Source: Elizabethkingia sp. YR214 (GTDB lineage Bacteria > Bacteroidota > Bacteroidia > Flavobacteriales > Weeksellaceae). From it: DNA of 64,000 nt. Position 1 is the stretch's first letter. Each line of letters opens with the position of its first letter. The notes beneath the pieces were generated by a model. That model worked only from the letters and a program-made list of their open reading frames with translations. It made no database searches and had not been told where the DNA came from. Shown here piece after piece: positions 1-7,995 of this stretch. The position numbers were made by a program, and so were the translations under genes. The DNA lies in assembly GCF_003058195.1 (NCBI RefSeq), contig NZ_QBUH01000002.1:496001-560000 (forward strand), written 5' to 3'.

Positions 1-685
1 GATCTGCTAAAGCTTCAGGAATTCCCAAGACTTTCCAGGAATTACGAAGTGTTTTTCGGCGCTGATTGAATCCTGCTTTTACGATCTGCTTAAACAATAC
101 TTCGTTTCCTTCCAGTCCTTCTTTAGGATTTCTGATAAGACTTATAACTCCGGATTTCACCTTTGGTGGAGGGTTAAAGACATTTTCATGAACTGTGAAA
201 AGATATTTCACATCATAGTATGCCTGAACCATTACTGATAATATTCCGTAATCCTTTGTTCTGGGTACAGCAGCAGTACGTTCTGCAACTTCTTTCTGAA
301 ACATTCCGGTCATTTCCGGAATACGCTCGTAGTTGTCAATAATCTTGAACAGAATCTGTGATGAGATATTGTACGGGAAATTTCCGATTACAGCTACCTG
401 ACCTTCAAAATTCTGTGGTATATCAAGTTTCAGAAAGTCATTCAGGATATGATTTTCAAGTTTTGGATAATGGAGCTTCAGATAGGCGACCGATTCCTGA
501 TCAATTTCGGCAACAAAAGTTTCCTGTTCTTTATCTAGTAAATATTTGGTCAGTACTCCCATACCTGGGCCAACTTCCAGAACTGCATCGTATCCGTCTC
601 CGGATAAACCATTTGCAATTTTGGATGCGATGTTTTCATCGGTTAAGAAATGCTGTCCAAGGTGTTTTTTAGCGGTTACTTTCAA
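1..685 (-). CDS. rsmA: 16S rRNA (adenine1518/1519-N6)-dimethyltransferase RsmA (KsgA), 3' part cut by window edge
   Basis: RsmA dimethylates two adjacent adenines near the 3' end of 16S rRNA during small-subunit maturation. The reverse strand encodes about 228 residues beginning [13 protein letters not shown], the conserved family N terminus. The SAM-binding motif [10 protein letters not shown] and the catalytic motif NFPYNIS follow, and then NPPPKVKS. The family is about 255-260 aa, so roughly 30 C-terminal residues lie left of position 1. There is no ATG at the N terminus. The frame has a stop shortly upstream, and the only sensible start is TTG at 685-683, directly before the Lys-Val-Thr-Ala sequence. 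The gene is divergent from ftsX across about 90 bp. Identity is certain from the motifs; the TTG start is an inference. Confidence 0.93.
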   Translation of the reverse strand, partial: MKVTAKKHLGQHFLTDENIASKIANGLSGDGYDAVLEVGPGMGVLTKYLLDKEQETFVAEIDQESVAYLKLHYPKLENHILNDFLKLDIPQNFEGQVAVIGNFPYNISSQILFKIIDNYERIPEMTGMFQKEVAERTAAVPRTKDYGILSVMVQAYYDVKYLFTVHENVFNPPPKVKSGVISLIRNPKEGLEGNEVLFKQIVKAGFNQRRKTLRNSWKVLGIPEALAD

Positions 686-777
686 TTGAGTTTTAGGATT
701 TAATTAACATTCATTTTTCCTCTGTCAGGTGCAAATTTCGGAAGTTTTTTTCTATTTTAGCAGAAAATTAATCTTGA

Positions 778-1677
778 ATGGCAAAAAGTGTAGACGATTT
801 TAATAAGAAAAGACTCAGATCCAGCAACATAACTGTTGTAATTAGTATTGCGCTGGTTTTATTTTTAATTGGTCTTTTTGGTTTAATCTTAATTAATGCC
901 CAGAAATACTCTGACTATATTAAAGAGCAATTGGTAGTAAATGCTTATTTCGATGAGCATCTGGATGTTAAAGACAGTACTAAAATTGCAAAATTAAATC
1001 AGGAAACTTTTGAAGCTGTTCAGAAGTTGCCATTTGTAAAGAAAGCTACATTTATTACTCAGGATCAGGCTGCAAAAGAAGCTAAGAAAAGTTTAGGAAT
1101 CGACAGTGATGCTCTTTTTGAAGAGAACATTTTCCCTGCCTCTATAGAAGTTGCTTTAAAGCCTGAATTTGTAGATCCTGCTAAGATTAACGGTGTTGTC
1201 AAGCAGCTATCTCAGGTACAAGGCATTAAAGAAGTAAAAAATGACAGCAGTCTTACAATTGATGTTTACAATAATCTGAACAGGATCTTAACATGGATTC
1301 TTGCATTCTCTATTATCTTCCTAGTTGTTGCAATTGTACTTATTAATAACTCTATCCGTCTGAAAATATTTTCTAAGAGATTTACCATTAAAACCATGCA
1401 GCTGGTAGGTGCACAGCGCCGCTTTATCCTAATGCCTTTTATTAAGGAAGCTATTATTCTCGGGCTTATAGGAGCTGTAATTGGTTTAACTGTTCTTTTC
1501 GCAGGATGGTATTATTTCACTACTGAGATTGGATCTGTATTTATTACTGATCAGACCAAATTCGTTTATCTTATCATCTTAGTTTTGGGAGTGGGAGTAT
1601 TAATTACTGTTTTAAGCACTATTTTTGCAACCTGGAGATTCCTAAGAAGTAGAATCGACACTTTATATTATTCTTAA
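778..1677 (+). CDS. ftsX: Cell division ABC transporter permease FtsX
   Basis: FtsX is the membrane partner of the ATPase FtsE in the divisome, where it couples cytokinesis to peptidoglycan hydrolase activation. The 299-aa protein has the FtsX layout. There is one TM segment near residues 20-42, a large periplasmic domain of about 120 residues, and three C-terminal TM segments (about 168-190, 215-245 and 262-288). The FtsX/MacB-type permease motif MQLVGAQRRFIL lies between TM2 and TM3. The length is normal for the family. It leads a tight plus-strand group with DUF3098, uppP and truB. ftsE is not next to it, which is common in Bacteroidota. The ATG at 778 follows an AT-rich stretch containing TATTTTAG, a weak -7-like element. 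Confidence 0.95.
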   Translation: MAKSVDDFNKKRLRSSNITVVISIALVLFLIGLFGLILINAQKYSDYIKEQLVVNAYFDEHLDVKDSTKIAKLNQETFEAVQKLPFVKKATFITQDQAAKEAKKSLGIDSDALFEENIFPASIEVALKPEFVDPAKINGVVKQLSQVQGIKEVKNDSSLTIDVYNNLNRILTWILAFSIIFLVVAIVLINNSIRLKIFSKRFTIKTMQLVGAQRRFILMPFIKEAIILGLIGAVIGLTVLFAGWYYFTTEIGSVFITDQTKFVYLIILVLGVGVLITVLSTIFATWRFLRSRIDTLYYS

Positions 1678-1679
1678 TA

Positions 1680-1967
1680 ATGAGCAAAAAAAATCAAAAT
1701 ATCGTATCAACTGACTCAACACAGGAGAACACTTTTTACTTTGGTAAGAAAAATTTCAAATTTATGCTTATCGGGTTGGCTTGTATTATTGTAGGTTTCT
1801 TTTTGATGATGGGACCGGATGCTAATACAACACCTGATGGTAAATATGACCCTAACTATTGGAACGAGGGGATCAATTCAATTCGCAGAATCAGAATTGC
1901 ACCATTCCTTGTTATTGCTGGTTTTGTTATTGAAATTTATGCCATCTTAATTCGTAAAAAAGACTAA
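1680..1967 (+). CDS. DUF3098 family small membrane protein
   Basis: This 95-aa protein has two predicted TM helices (about residues 28-45 and 73-91) joined by a polar loop containing PDGKYDPNYWNEGINSIRRI, typical of DUF3098. It starts 2 nt after the ftsX stop, and its own stop overlaps the uppP start (TAATG), so it is very probably co-transcribed and translationally coupled with both. No biochemical function is known for the family. The conserved position between ftsX and uppP suggests an envelope or division role, but that is inference. Confidence 0.88.
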   Translation: MSKKNQNIVSTDSTQENTFYFGKKNFKFMLIGLACIIVGFFLMMGPDANTTPDGKYDPNYWNEGINSIRRIRIAPFLVIAGFVIEIYAILIRKKD

Positions 1968-2785
1968 TGGATATTATTCAGGCGATTATTTTAGCTATTG
2001 TAGAAGGACTTACCGAATTTTTACCGATTTCATCCACAGCACATATGGGGTTTGCTGCAAACCTTATGGGAATGGAGGAAACTGAATTCCTTAAAATGTT
2101 TCAGGTTTCAATTCAGTTCGGTGCTATTTTAGCAGTTGTTGTAGCTTACTGGAAAAAATTTTTTGATTTCAAAAATCTTAATTTCTATATCAAATTGGCC
2201 ATTGCCGTTATTCCGGCTTTAATCCTTGGCAAATTATTCGATGATAAAATTGAAGCTGTTTTAGGCAATCAAATCGCTATATCAACTGTGTTGGTATTGG
2301 GCGGGGTAGTATTGCTTTTTGTAGATAACTGGTTCAAAAATCCTACAGTATTGGATGAGAAAGAAGTGACTATAAAAAAAGCTTTAACTATTGGCTTCTG
2401 GCAGTGTCTGGCAATGATGCCGGGAACCAGCCGTAGTGCTGCTTCTATTATCGGAGGGATGACACAGGGGCTTTCCAGAAAAGCAGCCGCTGAGTTTTCG
2501 TTTTTCTTAGCTGTACCTACAATGCTTGCTGTAACAGTTTACTCTATTTTTGTAAAAACATGGGGAGAAGGAACTGCACAGGCAACTAAAGGATACGAAA
2601 TGCTGCTTAGCTCACATGATAATCTTATCCTTTTCCTTATCGGAAATGTTATCGCTTTTGTTACAGCACTTATTGCTATCAAATCTTTTATAGCATTATT
2701 GAATAAATATGGATTCAGATTCTGGGGTATTTACCGTATTGTAATCGGTATAGCTTTATTAATCTATTTTTACTCCGTAAAATAA
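1967..2785 (+). CDS. uppP: Undecaprenyl-diphosphatase UppP (BacA family)
   Basis: UppP dephosphorylates undecaprenyl pyrophosphate to the monophosphate carrier used for peptidoglycan and other surface polymers. Its activity also gives intrinsic bacitracin tolerance. The 272-aa polytopic membrane protein carries both signature motifs: EGLTEFLPISSTAH at residues 13-26 and PGTSRSAAS near residue 154. Length and hydrophobic pattern match the family. Its ATG overlaps the DUF3098 stop by one base. The pairing with ftsX is consistent with an envelope-biogenesis operon. Confidence 0.96.
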   Translation: MDIIQAIILAIVEGLTEFLPISSTAHMGFAANLMGMEETEFLKMFQVSIQFGAILAVVVAYWKKFFDFKNLNFYIKLAIAVIPALILGKLFDDKIEAVLGNQIAISTVLVLGGVVLLFVDNWFKNPTVLDEKEVTIKKALTIGFWQCLAMMPGTSRSAASIIGGMTQGLSRKAAAEFSFFLAVPTMLAVTVYSIFVKTWGEGTAQATKGYEMLLSSHDNLILFLIGNVIAFVTALIAIKSFIALLNKYGFRFWGIYRIVIGIALLIYFYSVK

Positions 2786-2789
2786 TTAC

Positions 2790-2797
2790 TATTTTTG
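2790..2797 (+). promoter_or_regulatory. -7 promoter element TATTTTTG upstream of truB
   Basis: This is an exact match to the Bacteroidota -7 consensus TAnnTTTG, just after the uppP stop and about 60 nt before the preferred truB ATG. Transcription would start near 2802-2804. This gives truB its own promoter in addition to read-through from uppP. No clear -33 TTG is visible at the right distance. Confidence 0.55.
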
Positions 2798-2858
2798 CAA
2801 ACATCATATTAAAAGGAAAATGTCAATTTTCCTTTTATTTTTTATATTATTCCGACAA

Positions 2859-3566
2859 ATGAAATTTACAGCAGAAGACATACAGGCAGGACAAATATTA
2901 TTAGTAGACAAACCATTGGACTGGACGTCCTTTAATGCTGTAAATAAAATAAAATGGAAGCTAAAGCGTGAGTTTAAGCTGAAAAAGGTAAAGGTAGGAC
3001 ATGCCGGAACTTTGGATCCAAGAGCGACCGGACTATTGGTCGTTTGCACCGGGAAAGCAACAAAACAAATTCCGCAAATTCAGGATGCCCCCAAAGAATA
3101 CTGGGCTGAAATAAAGATTGGTGTACAAACGGAATCTTATGACACTGAGAAACCGGAAATTCTGCCTCAGGATATCTCAGGAATCACAGAAGCAAATATT
3201 CAGGATGCCTTAAAAAAGTTCCTTGGCGAAATCGATCAAAAACCACCTATTTTTTCAGCTTTGAAAGTTGATGGCAAAAGAGCCTATGATCTTGCCCGTG
3301 CAGGTCAGGAAGTGGATATAAAGGTCAGAAAAACAACGATTCATTATATTGACCGAATAGAAATTAATCTGCCACATATTTCGTTTTATGTAGGATGTTC
3401 AAAAGGTACTTATATTCGATCCCTTGCTCATGATATAGGACAGAAGCTTGGTGTTGGTGCATATTTAACGCAACTCCGCAGAACTAAAATAGGCGAGTAT
3501 ACGATAGAAAATTCTACCGCTGATTACTTAGAAAATGAATACAGGTTTGGAGATACTGAGGAATAA
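2859..3566 (+). CDS. truB: tRNA pseudouridine(55) synthase TruB
   Basis: TruB makes the universal pseudouridine 55 in the T-loop of tRNAs. The protein has the catalytic block GHAGTLDPRATGLL with nucleophile Asp53, the N-terminal motif LLVDKPLDWTS and the later KGTYIRSLAHDIG block. With the ATG at 2859 the protein is 235 aa and starts MKFTAED, like other Bacteroidota TruB proteins. The frame also contains an ATG at 2820 that would add 13 hydrophobic residues. I reject that because it does not resemble the family N terminus. It is the last gene of the ftsX-uppP group and is followed by a strong hairpin terminator. Confidence 0.95.
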   Translation: MKFTAEDIQAGQILLVDKPLDWTSFNAVNKIKWKLKREFKLKKVKVGHAGTLDPRATGLLVVCTGKATKQIPQIQDAPKEYWAEIKIGVQTESYDTEKPEILPQDISGITEANIQDALKKFLGEIDQKPPIFSALKVDGKRAYDLARAGQEVDIKVRKTTIHYIDRIEINLPHISFYVGCSKGTYIRSLAHDIGQKLGVGAYLTQLRRTKIGEYTIENSTADYLENEYRFGDTEE

Positions 3567-3597
3567 CTATTCTCCTTATATATCTCTTTATAAATAA

Positions 3598-3634
3598 AAC
3601 ACCTCACAGACTTTAAAATCTGTGAGGTGTTTTT
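3598..3634. terminator. Bidirectional intrinsic terminator between truB and the M48 gene
   Basis: A 13-bp inverted repeat AACACCTCACAGA (3598-3610) pairs with its complement at 3619-3631, with an 8-nt loop. It is flanked by A residues on the left and T residues on the right. It lies between convergent genes and can terminate transcription in both directions. Confidence 0.85.
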
Positions 3635-3655
3635 GATTGGAGATGATAACGAAAG

Positions 3656-5698
3656 CTAAGCTTCAATTTCTCCCTGTAAATCCAGTAATATTTTTTTGAT
3701 TTTGAAATAACCGTCGTATATACTGTTGTAATAAGCATCTATTGCTGTATTCAGTTGGGTAATATGATCCGATTGATAAGTATTAAACTCAAAATAAGTC
3801 TGGTTATTATCATTAAATTTAGTTAATGCTTCCAAATCTTTATCTTCCAAATGCTTACTAAATACGGATTCATCTTTTAGTTTGCGTATTTCTTCTTTAA
3901 AGGTTTTCTGAACTTCCAATAATTTTGAACAATGTACTTTAATAATATCTACTTCCAATGTCTGAGACATGAAATGTATAAATGGAAGGAACTCGTTGAT
4001 ACTTTTTACATATTGCCCAAACTCTTGTTCTGCAATCAGGAGGTTTTTATAAGAAAGAAGATATTCTTCCTGCTTATTTTTTCTGATAGCTTTATTGTAA
4101 AAATACTGATATATGGCTTGATCATTTTCTTTAATAGCGTCATCAATTTCTTTTAGTCTGTTTTCTAGACGCGGAATAAAGTTTTTGGCCTCCCTTCTTT
4201 CATATTTTTTTCCATCGTAATCAAAGAGTTTAACTTTAATACTTTTATCAACTATAGATTTCAGAGTATTAGTATCCTTCTCTAAAGCTATTTTCTCATA
4301 CACTAACGCTACATTTTTATCACTATATAATTCTTCAACCGAAGTAATATTTTCAACAGTATCATTGATATTAACATCTATTGGATTATGGTTGGTGTAA
4401 TAACCGTTGAATATTTTAGGAAAACTGTAATTCTGATGTTCTTTGCGGAATAATTCCAGAAAGCCTTCAGCATTTATTTTTTTAGCTTTTTTATCCATTC
4501 CGTTAATACTGTAAAGCTTATTCGTAAGAGCTTCAGCATAACTATCAAAGTTATTGAGCAATGTTTTAGCAAGATTATTGTTGATATTTACTGAAGGAAT
4601 GTTCTCTTTTTCTATAGCCTGTACACGATCTTTTATAGAGGGATGCGACGACCATTTATCTTCTATTTCCAGTTTAGACAGGTTGTATTTTTCGGATTCT
4701 TCTAATGTAACCAACGGGAGCTGATTCACAACTCTGTGACTGTATTCCTCAGCATAAAAGTTCATCAATAATGTTTGATCCGCATACAAATTATCGGTGT
4801 AATAAGTCTTATTATGAGCATAAAAAAAGTTGAGAGGTTTTGAGAATGCCATTTCCGATAAGCTAAGTCTGAGCAATGATTCAGCCGAAACTCTGGATCC
4901 AACAACATGGGCAGCAATGGCATCTGCATTGAATTCCATTTGGCGGCTAAGTGATAAATGTTTGGAGAACAATAAATCAAATAGTCTGGCCAGTAACCAT
5001 TGTATACCACGGATAAAGTAAACAGCTATCATAACAAATAAGTAGAAAATAGCGTGGACTCCAGCAAACCCGCTTATATTTTTGAAAAACTTCTCGTTGT
5101 TATAAAGCATATCGTATAACATTTTCTGTGCCTGATTGGTATAACTTCCAACCTTCATACTTCTTTGAGAGAAATGACCGAATTCATGTGCAAGAATAGA
5201 CTTAAGTTCACTTACCGTTGTTGAATTTATAAGACCCAGACCTATTGTAAGATTCTTCTTTACAGGCAAAAACATACTCCAGAAACTGGAATCGTAACTT
5301 ACAAAAGCATTCACATCTGTGGTAAGAAAGACATGCTTAGGTGCTGGTGCGCCAACTTGCTGGTAAGTTTCTTCTATCAGTTGGAATAAAGCAGGCTCTT
5401 TTTCCTTTGTAACTCTAATCTTTTCATAGTTATCTTTGGAGACAGAGAATAAAAACTTGATCAGGAATACAAAAACAATCCCGCCCATACCAATCATTGC
5501 CCCAGCAATAAGAATAGTCCAAAAGCCAATTTTAAAATTCTTCAGAAACGAAATTGCAAGAGAAATAACACCCAGTAAGATTGCAAGAGATACTAAAATC
5601 AGAATAAAGTAAACCGTAAAAAATAGAATAATAGAAAATACTGATTTCCGGACTTCCTTTTTGTAGGTGTCCGAAATCTGTGGTAAAGACTGCATCAT
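3656..5698 (-). CDS. M48 family zinc metalloprotease, long membrane-bound form
   Basis: The 680-aa protein has two N-terminal TM segments (about residues 18-52 and 57-84) and then an M48 (HtpX/Ste24-like) catalytic domain. The zinc motif HEFGH is at residues 171-175, and a downstream glutamate in QMEFNADAIA is a likely third ligand. Two hydrophobic segments (about 210-240) follow the active site. The last 300 or so residues are charged, partly helical and have no motif I recognise. HtpX is about 290 aa, so this is a long variant. It probably has a role in membrane-protein or envelope quality control, but its substrate is unknown. It appears to be monocistronic, with a possible minus-strand -7 element at 5756-5763. 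Confidence 0.85.
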   Translation of the reverse strand: MMQSLPQISDTYKKEVRKSVFSIILFFTVYFILILVSLAILLGVISLAISFLKNFKIGFWTILIAGAMIGMGGIVFVFLIKFLFSVSKDNYEKIRVTKEKEPALFQLIEETYQQVGAPAPKHVFLTTDVNAFVSYDSSFWSMFLPVKKNLTIGLGLINSTTVSELKSILAHEFGHFSQRSMKVGSYTNQAQKMLYDMLYNNEKFFKNISGFAGVHAIFYLFVMIAVYFIRGIQWLLARLFDLLFSKHLSLSRQMEFNADAIAAHVVGSRVSAESLLRLSLSEMAFSKPLNFFYAHNKTYYTDNLYADQTLLMNFYAEEYSHRVVNQLPLVTLEESEKYNLSKLEIEDKWSSHPSIKDRVQAIEKENIPSVNINNNLAKTLLNNFDSYAEALTNKLYSINGMDKKAKKINAEGFLELFRKEHQNYSFPKIFNGYYTNHNPIDVNINDTVENITSVEELYSDKNVALVYEKIALEKDTNTLKSIVDKSIKVKLFDYDGKKYERREAKNFIPRLENRLKEIDDAIKENDQAIYQYFYNKAIRKNKQEEYLLSYKNLLIAEQEFGQYVKSINEFLPFIHFMSQTLEVDIIKVHCSKLLEVQKTFKEEIRKLKDESVFSKHLEDKDLEALTKFNDNNQTYFEFNTYQSDHITQLNTAIDAYYNSIYDGYFKIKKILLDLQGEIEA

Positions 5699-5755
5699 AC
5701 ATTTAACTTTGCTGTTAAGATAATAATAATTTCAAAAAACAGAAAGTAACAAGCT

Positions 5756-5763
5756 CAAAAATA
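5756..5763 (-). promoter_or_regulatory. -7 promoter element TATTTTTG for the M48 protease gene
   Basis: Reading the minus strand, positions 5763-5756 give an exact TAnnTTTG match about 58 nt before the M48 start codon. It lies in the gap between the M48 gene and the terminator of the next minus-strand gene. No convincing -33 TTG was located. Confidence 0.45.
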
Positions 5764-5855
5764 GCCGATTATAGGGATATTATATACAGATTTCAGATTC
5801 ACTAATATTTTAAATCACAAAAGAATAAGAGGAAAGAATAGAATTATGACTTATA

Positions 5856-5892
5856 AAAAAGCTGACTCAAAAAAATTTTGAGTCAGCTTTTT
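5856..5892. terminator. Intrinsic terminator downstream of the MarR-GNAT gene
   Basis: A 17-bp perfect stem (5856-5872 with 5876-5892) encloses a 3-nt AAA loop and contains GCTGACTC. Its A/T ends give a T-tract on either strand. It lies about 40 bp past the stop of the minus-strand MarR-GNAT gene, which is the transcript it most likely ends. Confidence 0.85.
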
Positions 5893-5933
5893 ATTTAGTT
5901 AAATTAAACTACAAAAGGGTAGGGTATTACATT

Positions 5934-6893
5934 TTAACCATTATTTACCAGATCAAGTGCCATCTGAATATTTGCACGTTCATAAGGACTTGGACGTCCG
6001 ACAATTCTTTTAAAACCTAACTTTTCATATAGAGTAATTGCTGGTTTCAGAATTGTATTACTTTCAAGGTATAGGCTTTTTGCCCCAGCATCTATTGCTG
6101 CATTTATAATAGCTTTGCCCAATAATAAACCAATGTGTTTTCCCTGGGCTTTAGGTGACACAGCCATTTTTGCCATCTCGTAATCATATTCATCATCAAG
6201 CATTTTGATAAGTGCACAAACACCAACAGGCTCACCTTTGTATAATGCAACAAATATTTGTCCGCCTTTATCCAGAATATATTCTTCAGGATTATCCAAA
6301 GCTTTATAATCTGCTTCTTCCATCACAAAATAATTGGAAATCCATTCTTCATTCAAAGCCTTAAAAACCGTTTTATATTTCTTTTCATAGGGGACAACTT
6401 GTACATCTTTAGCTTCCCTGGCTTTCTTTTGATCCAGTACTCTTTGTAACAAAGTTCTTTTTTCCAACAGGTATTCCCATTCTTTTACAGCTTCCCAAAG
6501 ATTGTAATTGGCTTCATTAATCATATTTTCTACTGCACCATCTATATCTGCATACTGATCCTGAAGCTGTGTAGATATAGCTTTGCCCTTGCTTGTAAGT
6601 CCAACTAAGTTTCTGCGCTTGTCTTCGGTTTTCAAGTTTTCGCACAATCCCGCTTTTATCATTTCCTTTATTGTTTTTGTTGCGGAAGGCTGGGAGTGTC
6701 CTATATATTCTGCAATTTCTGTAATAGTCAAAGGACCTTCTTCAACCAGTGTATAAAATGCAGGCAGCCACTTTGCTGAAAAGTCATTTTTATAAATTTC
6801 ATAGATTTTATCAGCATCATCTGCCATTCTTGCTGTTAACAGACGTAATCTGCTACCTAATGCCATTTTTCCCGTTTTTTCAAATATTTTCAT
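5934..6893 (-). CDS. Bifunctional MarR-family regulator / GNAT N-acetyltransferase
   Basis: This 319-aa protein fuses two domains. Residues about 1-150 form a MarR-type winged helix with ITEIAEYIGHSQPSATKTIKEM as the recognition region and DKRRNLVGLTSKG as the wing. Residues about 165-315 form a GNAT acetyltransferase with the acetyl-CoA loop AVSPKAQGKHIGLLLGKA and the LYLESNTILKPAITLYEKLGF block. The ATG at 6893 is preferred over a TTG two codons upstream. Such fusions are recurrent in bacteria, and the acetyl acceptor is unknown. The gene is probably autoregulated: two 12-bp palindromes lie directly after its -7 element. It is monocistronic with its own terminator. Confidence 0.9.
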   Translation of the reverse strand: MKIFEKTGKMALGSRLRLLTARMADDADKIYEIYKNDFSAKWLPAFYTLVEEGPLTITEIAEYIGHSQPSATKTIKEMIKAGLCENLKTEDKRRNLVGLTSKGKAISTQLQDQYADIDGAVENMINEANYNLWEAVKEWEYLLEKRTLLQRVLDQKKAREAKDVQVVPYEKKYKTVFKALNEEWISNYFVMEEADYKALDNPEEYILDKGGQIFVALYKGEPVGVCALIKMLDDEYDYEMAKMAVSPKAQGKHIGLLLGKAIINAAIDAGAKSLYLESNTILKPAITLYEKLGFKRIVGRPSPYERANIQMALDLVNNG

Positions 6894-6909
6894 TATCAAT
6901 GTATTAAAA

Positions 6910-6933
6910 ATAACTAATTATATAACCAGTTAT
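6910..6933. promoter_or_regulatory. Twin palindromic operator, probable autoregulation site of the MarR-GNAT protein
   Basis: Two abutting 12-bp near-palindromes lie here: ATAACTAATTAT (6910-6921) and ATAACCAGTTAT (6922-6933). Both fit the pattern ATAAC-N2-GTTAT on one or the other strand, with one deviation in the first. They are in phase at 12-bp spacing, directly downstream of the gene's -7 element and over its predicted transcription start. That is the usual arrangement for MarR repression. The assignment to this protein is an inference from position. Confidence 0.6.
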
Positions 6934-6934
6934 G

Positions 6935-6942
6935 CAAATATA
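6935..6942 (-). promoter_or_regulatory. -7 promoter element TATATTTG of the MarR-GNAT gene
   Basis: Reading the minus strand from 6942 to 6935 gives TATATTTG, an exact consensus match. A TTG (minus strand 6961-6959) lies 16 nt upstream and could serve as the -33 element. The predicted start of transcription falls inside the adjoining palindromes, 35-40 nt before the ATG. Confidence 0.6.
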
Positions 6943-7123
6943 AAAAATATTTAAATACCAAAAAGTATGTCTTATTAAAAATTGTGTTAATTATCTAATA
7001 ATAGGAGAGTACTATAAAAGAAAAACGTACAACATTTTAATCATCCCAGATTTATAAACAACAAGAGAGGCCTGTTAATGACCTCTTCATTATTTGTTTG
7101 AAAATTTTATTTTTTAATAGTGA

Positions 7124-7564
7124 TCAATACTTATCAGTTAAATAGCGGTAATATTTAATGTATTTATTGAATCTTTTCAGGTCCCTCTCTGTAAGTAGTC
7201 TCGGCATTCTTTTTAGATCCATATTATCTGTTAGATCATTAATCTTTACTGCTATTGCAAGGGGACTTGTTTCTATACGCTGAATCAAAATATCATAATC
7301 TTCTTCATCATATGCTTTGGTAATACATCTCACAGCCTCCACAATATGAGGAGGAAAACCTTCGTATGCCAAATCCGCCAATGTAATCTCCGAATCTTCT
7401 ACTACATCATGTAGAGCTCCAACAATTTTTTCATCTAATGTTTTACCAAGATTAGAAACTCTTAAAACATGATCTATATATGGAGCATCATACTTATCTT
7501 TTTGCCCTTTATGCGCTTTTACAGCAATTTTAATGGCACGATGCAACTGTTCCTCTTTTGTCAT
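7124..7564 (-). CDS. HD-domain phosphohydrolase, probable small alarmone (ppGpp) hydrolase of the MESH1/SpoT-HD type
   Basis: This 146-aa protein consists only of an HD domain. It has the SpoT/MESH1 hydrolase residues in order: YIDHVLRVS (His32), ALHDVVEDSE (His52-Asp53 and Glu56-Asp57) and VKINDLTDNM (Lys107, Asp110, Asn114). The last corresponds to the K-x2-D-x3-N motif. There is no synthetase, TGS or ACT domain. This matches small alarmone hydrolases, which remove the 3'-pyrophosphate of (p)ppGpp. A different nucleotide substrate cannot be excluded. The gene is monocistronic, with an exact -7 element at 7587-7594 on its strand. Confidence 0.8.
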   Translation of the reverse strand: MTKEEQLHRAIKIAVKAHKGQKDKYDAPYIDHVLRVSNLGKTLDEKIVGALHDVVEDSEITLADLAYEGFPPHIVEAVRCITKAYDEEDYDILIQRIETSPLAIAVKINDLTDNMDLKRMPRLLTERDLKRFNKYIKYYRYLTDKY

Positions 7565-7586
7565 AAATTATTTAGAAAGTAGAGGG

Positions 7587-7594
7587 CAAATTTA
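7587..7594 (-). promoter_or_regulatory. -7 promoter element TAAATTTG of the HD hydrolase gene
   Basis: The minus strand from 7594 to 7587 reads TAAATTTG, an exact consensus match, 22 nt before the ATG at 7564. The short leader is typical of this window. Confidence 0.55.
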
Positions 7595-7625
7595 ATAAAT
7601 CGGCCTTTTTTTTGAAAATGAATTT

Positions 7626-7919
7626 TTATTTATTTTCTTTTTTTTCAGGCTGAGGCAATAATCTCTTTTGTGGTGTAGGTATTACCTTGTAAGCAGGCTT
7701 ATCATCTTTTTTCAGAATATAATATTTATTCTTTTCTTTAGGTTTTGAGTTCAGAATTTTATATTTACTGGCAGATGCAGAATCTACATTCTTATAAAAA
7801 CCTTTCGATTCTTTTGTGGAAGATGTTTTATTTTTTGATAGAAGAGAATCATTCTTCTTTGTTTGTGAAAAAACTAAACCTGTTAATAAGATGGCAGTTG
7901 TAATAAGTACCCTTTTCAT
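7626..7919 (-). CDS. Small secreted protein of unknown function
   Basis: The 97-aa product starts MKRVLITTAILLTGLVFSQT, a standard Sec signal peptide with probable cleavage after Ser-Gln near residue 19. The mature part is basic and Ser/Lys/Pro rich (many KKND, SSTKES and KPKEK runs), has no cysteine and probably is not folded into a known domain. I use the ATG at 7919. The frame is open to 7955, but that would place a hydrophobic patch before the signal peptide. An exact -7 element at 7935-7942 also supports 7919. I do not recognise the family. Confidence 0.65.
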   Translation of the reverse strand: MKRVLITTAILLTGLVFSQTKKNDSLLSKNKTSSTKESKGFYKNVDSASASKYKILNSKPKEKNKYYILKKDDKPAYKVIPTPQKRLLPQPEKKENK

Positions 7920-7934
7920 AATTTTTGTTTTGAT

Positions 7935-7942
7935 CAAAATTA
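7935..7942 (-). promoter_or_regulatory. -7 promoter element TAATTTTG of the small secreted protein gene
   Basis: The minus strand from 7942 to 7935 reads TAATTTTG, an exact TAnnTTTG match, 15 nt before the ATG at 7919. It falls inside the longer open frame, so it argues for the shorter start. Confidence 0.5.
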
Positions 7943-7995
7943 TAAAAAACAACACTGGATATCTGCACTTTAACTAAGATTAACCTTTTCCATCA

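Noticed and set aside
358-672. 104-codon plus-strand ORF opposite rsmA.
   Set aside because: It begins with GTG and lies entirely antisense to a well-conserved rsmA; the translation shows no family features.
2820-2858. Extended N terminus for TruB from the ATG at 2820.
   Set aside because: The 13 added residues are hydrophobic and unlike any TruB start; MKFTAED at 2859 fits the family.
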